A stretch of 10,492 nt of DNA from DAIUCA01 sp964613675 (GTDB lineage: Bacteria > Pseudomonadota > Gammaproteobacteria > Competibacterales > Competibacteraceae): contig CAZTIH010000093.1 of assembly GCA_964613675.1 (NCBI GenBank), positions 1-10,492 of the forward strand, written 5' to 3'. Below the pieces are notes generated by a model that did no database searches, had not been told where the DNA came from, and was given only the letters and a program-made list of their open reading frames with translations. Made by a program: the position numbers and the translations under genes. This document shows, one piece after another, positions 6,233 through 10,492 of the stretch (its first letter is position 1; each line of letters starts with the position of its first letter).

Positions 6233-7102
6233 ATGGCACCGCTCTTCGTGCTCACGTGTATGCGGTCTTATTCTTCGCTCTGCTGTGCCATGTTAGGCCA
6301 ACATCCAGAATTGTATGGTCTTCCAGAAGTCAATCTCACGGTCGTCAAAACCATGGGCCAATGGTTGGATTTATGGGGACGGGTACGCCCACTGTCGATG
6401 CACGGGCTACTGCGCACCGTGGCGCAACTGGAATATCACAGCCAAACGACAAGGACAATTGTTCAAGCAAAACAATGGGTTGAGTACAGAAGCCACTGGT
6501 CCACTCATGCCATGTTCCATTACTTAGCTCAGCGGCTGGCGCCAAAAAATCTCGTGGAAAAAAGTCCGAGTCATGTGCTCGATGTCGGCCGTCTTTACCA
6601 GCTACAACAGATATTTCCTCACGCAAGATTTTTGCACCTGACCCGTCATCCGACCGCGACTTGCCGTTCGATTCGACAGTTGGCAAAAGCTATAGAGGGG
6701 CGTTTGGAAAACGAAAATACCTATTTTAATCAATCAGTTGATGCGGAAAGTCTCTGGAAAAAGAGCCATGAGAACATTCTGAAATTTTGGCCTTCGCTAA
6801 AACCGGGTCAGGGAATGCGGTTACAGGGCGAGTTACTGTTGCAACATCCAGAAATTTATCTGCCCCAAATTACCGAATGGCTTCAGATTCGCAGAGACGA
6901 AGCGGCGATTACCATGATGTACCACCCAGAAACTTCGCCCTTTGCGTGCTTTGGACCGACGAATGCGCGTTTCGGTAACGATCCAAATTTTCTGAAAAAT
7001 CCCTTTTTTCGTCCTAAACCGATTGAGTCACCGCCGCCATTGTCTCTATCAGAGTTCTCGTCGGATACTCAATTTTTGGCTCGTCTTTTAGGCTATCGCT
7101 GA
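6233..7102 (+). CDS. PAPS-dependent sulfotransferase family protein
   Basis: The 289-residue protein has the layout of bacterial sulfotransferases that move a sulfuryl group from PAPS to a hydroxyl or amine. The N-terminal loop FVLTCMRSYSSLCCAML (about 5-21) is a divergent form of the 5'-phosphosulfate loop (usually GxPRSGTT) and is followed by HPELYGLPE (24-32). LVEKSPSHV (107-115) and FLHLTRHPTATCRSI (133-147) supply the 3'-phosphate-binding Arg138 and Ser146. The C-terminus is Pro/Phe-rich. The acceptor cannot be told; polysaccharide, lipid or small molecule are all possible. Its TGA stop overlaps the ATG of the next gene by one base, so the two are translationally coupled. No transmembrane segment or signal peptide is seen, so it is probably cytosolic. 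Confidence 0.8.
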   Translation: MAPLFVLTCMRSYSSLCCAMLGQHPELYGLPEVNLTVVKTMGQWLDLWGRVRPLSMHGLLRTVAQLEYHSQTTRTIVQAKQWVEYRSHWSTHAMFHYLAQRLAPKNLVEKSPSHVLDVGRLYQLQQIFPHARFLHLTRHPTATCRSIRQLAKAIEGRLENENTYFNQSVDAESLWKKSHENILKFWPSLKPGQGMRLQGELLLQHPEIYLPQITEWLQIRRDEAAITMMYHPETSPFACFGPTNARFGNDPNFLKNPFFRPKPIESPPPLSLSEFSSDTQFLARLLGYR

Positions 7103-8253
7103 TGTCATTTCCCACTTTAGAACCCATTTTCTTCGCCATTCCGCCCTCGATTCAGCGCTGTACCATACAAGATACGGCTTATTTTGCGGGGAAACTCTTT
7201 GTGGCACTTGTCATATACTCCTCTACGGGGGCGGGCAAAGCGGTGATTTTAAGCGCGGAAAATCTCGATGGCCCTTGGCAACCCCATTGGCAAACCGACA
7301 TCTATCCTGCGGCAGCGACTTCGGTAATTGAGCAGGGCTTTCGGCGATTTGCTTCAGATGGCGTGCATTTGCAGATTTCAGTGATCAATCCGCCCCATTC
7401 GCAAAAGCTACAGATTGCTCCAACCGGTGAAGTGACGACCTTTAGCAATCCCCCAAGCGAACTTTCACAACCGCTCGGCTTAATTCAATGCGTAAACCAT
7501 CGCTGGTTTGCCACGCTGGTGAATCCCACGACCGCAGAAACGGGGTCATTACTGGCGATGCGCGATGAAAACGATCATTGGCAGCCCATTTCCAATGCGG
7601 TGTTTGACGATTCTGATAACATCGCAATTCACCATCTGATGTGTTGGAATCAGAAATTAGTATTGGCGTTTGGAAATCGAATGAACGGGTTTCAGATATG
7701 GACAGGGCAGGCGACGGCGACGGGGGATTGGGAATGGCAGAAGCGATTGGATCAGGGTGCGTTGCGCTACACCGAAAGTCCCAGTGTCTCGGCAATGGCC
7801 GTGCTTCCGGAGGGTAACTTGTTGATTGGTACGGGTTTAGCGCCGTTTGAGCGGGGTACGGATTCGGTAGCGGGATGCGAGTTACTGTGTCTGGATCGAG
7901 AAGACGATGAAAAGTGGCAACTTTTGATGGGAACTTTGCGATTTTCGCCCTTAGGGTTGCAAAAACCGTTAAGTGGATTAAGCGCAAACTTCGGTTCACG
8001 CAATGCTCATTCGACTATTTCAGCCCTATTTGCCGATAATCGCGGGGTATTTGCAGCGGTCTTTCAGCCACGCCAGCCCGCTAAACTCTGGTTCAGTCAA
8101 GAAGGTTTGGTGTGGAAGCCGCTTAATTTCACTGAAAATCAGTTCACGATGAGAAGTATCAGAACTTTTTTACCGACCCCCTGGGGAATATTAGCGACGG
8201 GCACCTGGCAAGGGGTGGCCCCCGAACGGCCCATCATGGGGCTGATTTCGTAA
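7102..8253 (+). CDS. Protein of unknown function, probably a cytosolic beta-propeller (BNR-like segments)
   Basis: I do not recognise a named family in this 383-residue protein. It is rich in short beta-like repeats ending in aromatic residues, for example AVILSAENLDGPWQPHW (about 48-64), HRWFATLVNP, NGFQIWTGQ, GDWEWQKR and LWFSQEGLVWKPL (about 333-345). The last resembles an Asp-box (SxEGxxW) as found in sialidase/BNR propellers. Other small-residue strands (GSLLAMRDE, LAFGNRMNG, GNLLIGTGLAPFERG) fit a five- to seven-bladed propeller. No signal peptide or membrane segment is present. Its ATG overlaps the TGA of the sulfotransferase gene (TGATG), so the two proteins are likely made together; it might be a partner or an acceptor-recognising factor, but no activity can be stated. 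Confidence 0.75.
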   Translation: MSFPTLEPIFFAIPPSIQRCTIQDTAYFAGKLFVALVIYSSTGAGKAVILSAENLDGPWQPHWQTDIYPAAATSVIEQGFRRFASDGVHLQISVINPPHSQKLQIAPTGEVTTFSNPPSELSQPLGLIQCVNHRWFATLVNPTTAETGSLLAMRDENDHWQPISNAVFDDSDNIAIHHLMCWNQKLVLAFGNRMNGFQIWTGQATATGDWEWQKRLDQGALRYTESPSVSAMAVLPEGNLLIGTGLAPFERGTDSVAGCELLCLDREDDEKWQLLMGTLRFSPLGLQKPLSGLSANFGSRNAHSTISALFADNRGVFAAVFQPRQPAKLWFSQEGLVWKPLNFTENQFTMRSIRTFLPTPWGILATGTWQGVAPERPIMGLIS

Positions 8254-8273
8254 TGAGTTCGGTAACTTGTTGA
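8253..8273 (+). other. Six-codon mini-ORF in frame before folK-folP
   Basis: ATG 8253 overlaps the stop codon of the preceding gene (TAATG) and encodes MSSVTC before a TGA at 8271-8273. The folK-folP GTG start follows immediately at 8274 in the same frame. It may couple translation by termination and reinitiation, or it may be the original N-terminus interrupted by a nonsense change. Confidence 0.4.
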
Positions 8274-9581
8274 GTGACTTTATTTGAGAATAAATCATTG
8301 AATCAAAAAGAAATTTACCTTGGTTTGGGGGCCAATATGGGGGATCGCCGTGCCAATCTGCGTCACGGATTATTTGCCCTCCAAAAAGTGGGTTTTCAGA
8401 TCGACCGTATCTCGCCCCTCTACGAAACTCCCGCGTTAGTGCCAAATAACGCGCCTGGACAATGGAATCTTCCCTTTCTCAATCTCGTGGTAGAAGGCAG
8501 TTTCGCAGGGACGCCGCAAGAATTACTGTTAAAAATCAAAGAGATCGAGAAGATTTTGGGGCGAGATGATCCGCGTCACTGGTCACCCCGTCCTTTGGAC
8601 ATCGACATTCTCCTGTGGGGTGATCTGCAACTCAGTTCTGAATCCCTGACGATTCCGCATCCGCAGATGTTACATCGGCACTTTGTGTTAGGGCCGCTGG
8701 CGTCATTGGCGTCGGGAAAGCTGCTTCCTAACGGGGAAACCATCTTAACGGCAGCTCGGCAATTGGCTCATACGCCGCCGTTGTGGATGGGGGTGATCAA
8801 TGTGACGCCTGACTCGTTTTCTGATGGCGCGGTTCACACCCACCGCGATGGGGTCTTGGACACTGTTCAGAAATGGGCCGCCGCAGGGGTTCAATGGGTG
8901 GATATTGGCGGCCAATCGACGCGTCCGGGGGCCGAAGTCTTGGACGCCGAAACGGAGTGGCAACGCATTGCCCCCGTGTTGGAGGCTTTAACACAGACCT
9001 ATGCAGATGATCTGTTACGGCCTAAATGGAGCGTCGATACCTTTCATCCTGAGGTTGCAGAACGGGCGCTCAGTTTGGGAGTCGATGCGATTAACGATGT
9101 GAGCGGCTTGACAAATCCAAAAATGTTGGAGTGTGTTGGAGCGACAAATTGTGATGTCATCGCCATGCACCAGTTGGGGTTACCGGCTGACCGTTTGGTG
9201 ACCCTGTTGGACCAAGATCCGATAGAGGCCCTCGAGCAGTGGATTGATGAACAAATCGAGCGCTGGGATAGCTTAAACTTTGATTTGCAAAGAATTATTT
9301 TTGATCCCGGTATCGGGTTTGGAAAGGATGCTCACCAATCCCTCGCCATTTTGCAACAGATTGAAGCGCTTAAAGCTTATGGATTGCGGTTGCTCGTTGG
9401 GCATTCTCGTAAGTCTTTTATGACGATTTTCTCAGCAGCATCGGCCACTGAGCGAGATTGGGAAACCCTTGGCGTCTCCCTGGCCCTATGTCAGAAAGGG
9501 GTTGATATGTTACGAGTGCATAATCCTATCGCGCATTGTGCGGCCTATCGCGCTTGGTCTCATATCAATGCAGAGGTTTAG
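8274..9581 (+). CDS. folK-folP: Bifunctional HPPK (FolK) - dihydropteroate synthase (FolP) fusion
   Basis: One 435-residue chain carries two consecutive folate enzymes. The HPPK domain (about 13-165) pyrophosphorylates hydroxymethyl-dihydropterin: IYLGLGANMGDR (14-25), FLNLVVEG, a GRDDPRHWSPR loop and LDIDILLWGD with the Mg-binding Asp109 and Asp111. The DHPS domain (about 170-435) condenses the product with p-aminobenzoate: NVTPDSFSDG (176-185), DIGGQSTRPG (210-219), INDVSG (273-278), DPGIGFGK (344-351) and GHSRKS (376-381). Two positions differ from the usual motifs: Gln213 in DIGGESTRPG, and Asn417 where RVHD is common. FolK-FolP fusions are known in Francisella, Coxiella and Legionella. 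The GTG start at 8274 lacks a clear Shine-Dalgarno; TTG 8298, with GAGA eight bases before it, is an alternative just ahead of the conserved core. The gene follows the propeller gene by 20 bp and probably shares its transcript. Confidence 0.94.
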   Translation: MTLFENKSLNQKEIYLGLGANMGDRRANLRHGLFALQKVGFQIDRISPLYETPALVPNNAPGQWNLPFLNLVVEGSFAGTPQELLLKIKEIEKILGRDDPRHWSPRPLDIDILLWGDLQLSSESLTIPHPQMLHRHFVLGPLASLASGKLLPNGETILTAARQLAHTPPLWMGVINVTPDSFSDGAVHTHRDGVLDTVQKWAAAGVQWVDIGGQSTRPGAEVLDAETEWQRIAPVLEALTQTYADDLLRPKWSVDTFHPEVAERALSLGVDAINDVSGLTNPKMLECVGATNCDVIAMHQLGLPADRLVTLLDQDPIEALEQWIDEQIERWDSLNFDLQRIIFDPGIGFGKDAHQSLAILQQIEALKAYGLRLLVGHSRKSFMTIFSAASATERDWETLGVSLALCQKGVDMLRVHNPIAHCAAYRAWSHINAEV

Positions 9582-9583
9582 GA

Positions 9584-9943
9584 TTAGCGGAAATAGCCGA
9601 ATTCTTTGTCGGAAGGCAACCCAGTAAGCGGACTCTCCGACGGGGGTTGCCAACTCAGAAAACGCTCGATTTCCACTGCAAGGGCAATATCTTTAGCTGT
9701 AATGCCCTTTGCATCATGAGTCATGAGCTTCACAGTCACCCCGCCGTAGCTGACGAGCAGATCGGGATGATGCCAAGCGAGTTCTGCAAGATGGCCAATG
9801 GCATTAACGGCCATGAGTGTCGCCTTCCAACCATAGGTTCGGTAATGGCGTTGCAGATAGCCTTCTGCATAAATCCAGCTCGGTAGTGTCTGCAAATGGG
9901 TCTGAATTTCGGAATCAGAGAGCAGAGGCAGTACATTTGACAT
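9584..9943 (-). CDS. phhB: Pterin-4a-carbinolamine dehydratase (PCD/PhhB)
   Basis: The 119-residue enzyme dehydrates 4a-hydroxytetrahydrobiopterin made by aromatic amino acid hydroxylases, allowing pterin recycling. The family signature is complete: Glu54-x3-His58-His59-Pro60, Tyr66, His76 and Asp85, within the stretch AWHHPDLLVSYGGV...LMTHDAKGITAKD. Length is normal, with a C-terminal extension of roughly 20 residues (QPPSESPLTGLPSDKEFGYFR). The start at 9943 has a modest AGAG nine bases upstream. It converges on folK-folP with two bases between stop codons, so it has its own promoter rather than being part of that operon. No phenylalanine hydroxylase gene is seen here; other PCD roles in pterin or molybdopterin metabolism are possible. 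Confidence 0.93.
   Translation of the reverse strand: MSNVLPLLSDSEIQTHLQTLPSWIYAEGYLQRHYRTYGWKATLMAVNAIGHLAELAWHHPDLLVSYGGVTVKLMTHDAKGITAKDIALAVEIERFLSWQPPSESPLTGLPSDKEFGYFR
9608..9651. repeat. Interleaved inverted repeats at the folK-folP/phhB convergence
   Basis: GTCGGA (9608-9613) matches TCCGAC (9636-9641), and GGCAACCC (9615-9622) matches GGGTTGCC (9644-9651). The order A-B-A'-B' allows an H-type pseudoknot or two exclusive hairpins; a small CGGA-CTC-TCCG hairpin nests inside the second. It lies 27 bases after the folK-folP stop and inside the phhB C-terminal codons. No T run follows on either strand. Confidence 0.45.
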
Positions 9944-10010
9944 GATGAGTTTCTCTAAACAGAAGGGTTACCTCTAGACTACTTTTTTCCCTTTCCGCTC
10001 CCTATAAATC

Positions 10011-10388
10011 ATGTCTGAAATGCCAGTGAACAGTAATCCATGTCCTTTGCAGCTCATTTTGACGTTATCTGAAGACTTTCCCCAGCCGAAAGTCGTGTTT
10101 AGCGAACTTTTTCGCATGTTGAACCAATTGAGCGTGAAACATTATCGGATAGAAGTTCTGAAAAGCGGAGAATGTGCGCCGTCGGTTCTTCTGCTCGAAG
10201 TTAATCAGAATAAAACCGAGATCAAATGGGCGGCGGAGAGTATTTCCCATCGTCAGTTGATGAGAAACGCTTTGTTGGTGGCCCTCTATCCGAAGGCCGT
10301 TCACGGAGTGTTCTCTTGGCCGTGGTGTTCAGAAGCGGTTACGACGAAGGACCACACAAATTGCGACGACGTAAATCCGCCACAGTAA
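10011..10388 (+). CDS. Hypothetical protein, 125 residues
   Basis: No family is recognised. The predicted soluble protein has alternating beta and helical segments: LQLILTLSED (13-22), VVFSELFRMLNQLSVKHYRIEVLKSG (28-53), SVLLLEVNQNKTEIKWAAE (58-76) and HRQLMRNALLVALYPKAVHG (80-99). The tail after about residue 109 (EAVTTKDHTNCDDVNPPQ) is polar and overlaps the end of the opposite-strand epimerase gene by 50 bases. ATG 10011 has no clear Shine-Dalgarno; a TATAAA sits two bases before it. A divergent 67-bp spacer separates it from phhB. The codon use looks coding-like and no competing frame is better over most of its length, but without a recognised homologue it remains provisional. Confidence 0.55.
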   Translation: MSEMPVNSNPCPLQLILTLSEDFPQPKVVFSELFRMLNQLSVKHYRIEVLKSGECAPSVLLLEVNQNKTEIKWAAESISHRQLMRNALLVALYPKAVHGVFSWPWCSEAVTTKDHTNCDDVNPPQ

Positions 10389-10491
10389 GCTCCAATGCGG
10401 CCTCCATGGAAACCTGTGGTTCATAACCAAAATCCCGTTTAGCGCGATCAATCGAGTACGAATGATCTAACGCGAGTTCGCTGGCGAGGAA
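10339..10491 (-). CDS. NAD-dependent epimerase/dehydratase family protein, C-terminal end (gene runs off the right edge)
   Basis: The last 50 codons of a minus-strand gene are present, ending with TAA at 10341-10339. The peptide segment SIDRAKRDFGYEPQVSMEAA followed by LELTVADLRRR is the characteristic C-terminus of extended short-chain dehydrogenases, where a returning 'A+++LGY+P+VSLEEGL' pattern precedes the last helix. This fits UDP-sugar epimerases and 3-beta-hydroxysteroid-dehydrogenase-like proteins; substrate cannot be judged because the Rossmann fold and active site are outside the window. The gene converges with and overlaps the hypothetical ORF that ends at 10388. Confidence 0.75.
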   Translation of the reverse strand, partial: FLASELALDHSYSIDRAKRDFGYEPQVSMEAALELTVADLRRRNLCGPSS

Positions 10492-10492
10492 G

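Noticed and set aside
7442..7999. 185-codon antisense frame inside the propeller-like gene
   Set aside because: It is Ser/Pro/Arg-rich, low-complexity, and has no Shine-Dalgarno or domain; the plus-strand frame is continuous and coupled to its neighbour.
10003..10008. TATAAA as a promoter -10 for the 10011 ORF
   Set aside because: It lies two bases before the ATG, which would put the transcription start inside the gene, and no -35 sits at the right distance.

Overview
The window looks like a piece of a mid-GC gammaproteobacterial chromosome. The pointers are a THI-box (TPP) riboswitch in front of thiC, a DUF4124 protein, a Lon substrate-binding-domain protein, and a FolK-FolP fusion of the kind known from Francisella, Coxiella and Legionella. 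The genus cannot be fixed from the sequence alone. Coding density is high. I see no tRNA, rRNA, CRISPR array, prophage or intact insertion sequence.

Layout: (1) 1-742, minus strand: the 5' part of thiC with a complete TPP aptamer, a promoter candidate and a plausible translational switch. (2) 881-2446, plus: a secreted choice-of-anchor I beta-propeller protein, divergent from thiC. (3) 2447-2592: a short spacer with an IS200/IS605-like palindrome. (4) 2593-3225, minus: a LonSB-domain protein, divergent from a secreted DUF4124 protein (3288-3746, plus). (5) 3778-5039, minus: rfbB (dTDP-glucose 4,6-dehydratase) translationally coupled to an 85-residue two-helix membrane protein. (6) 5045-9581, plus: an RlmC-like rRNA uracil methyltransferase, then a sulfotransferase, a propeller-like protein of unknown function and a bifunctional FolK-FolP; the last three are tightly packed. 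(7) 9584-9943, minus: pterin-4a-carbinolamine dehydratase, converging on folK-folP with 2 bp between stop codons. (8) 10011-10388, plus: an unrecognised 125-residue ORF whose 3' end overlaps the C-terminus of an NAD-dependent epimerase-like gene entering from the right on the minus strand.

Functionally this is mostly cofactor metabolism (thiamine, folate, pterin recycling), nucleotide-sugar and sulfuryl-transfer enzymes that could serve surface polysaccharide, RNA modification, and two exported proteins. No defence system or other clearly new multi-gene system is visible. The most interesting items are: a 10-bp repeat in the thiC leader that would let the TPP aptamer hide or expose the start codon; the coupled sulfotransferase plus propeller-like pair; a six-codon mini-ORF in frame just before folK-folP; a pseudoknot-capable double inverted repeat at the folK-folP/phhB convergence; and a nine-G tract inside the DUF4124 gene.
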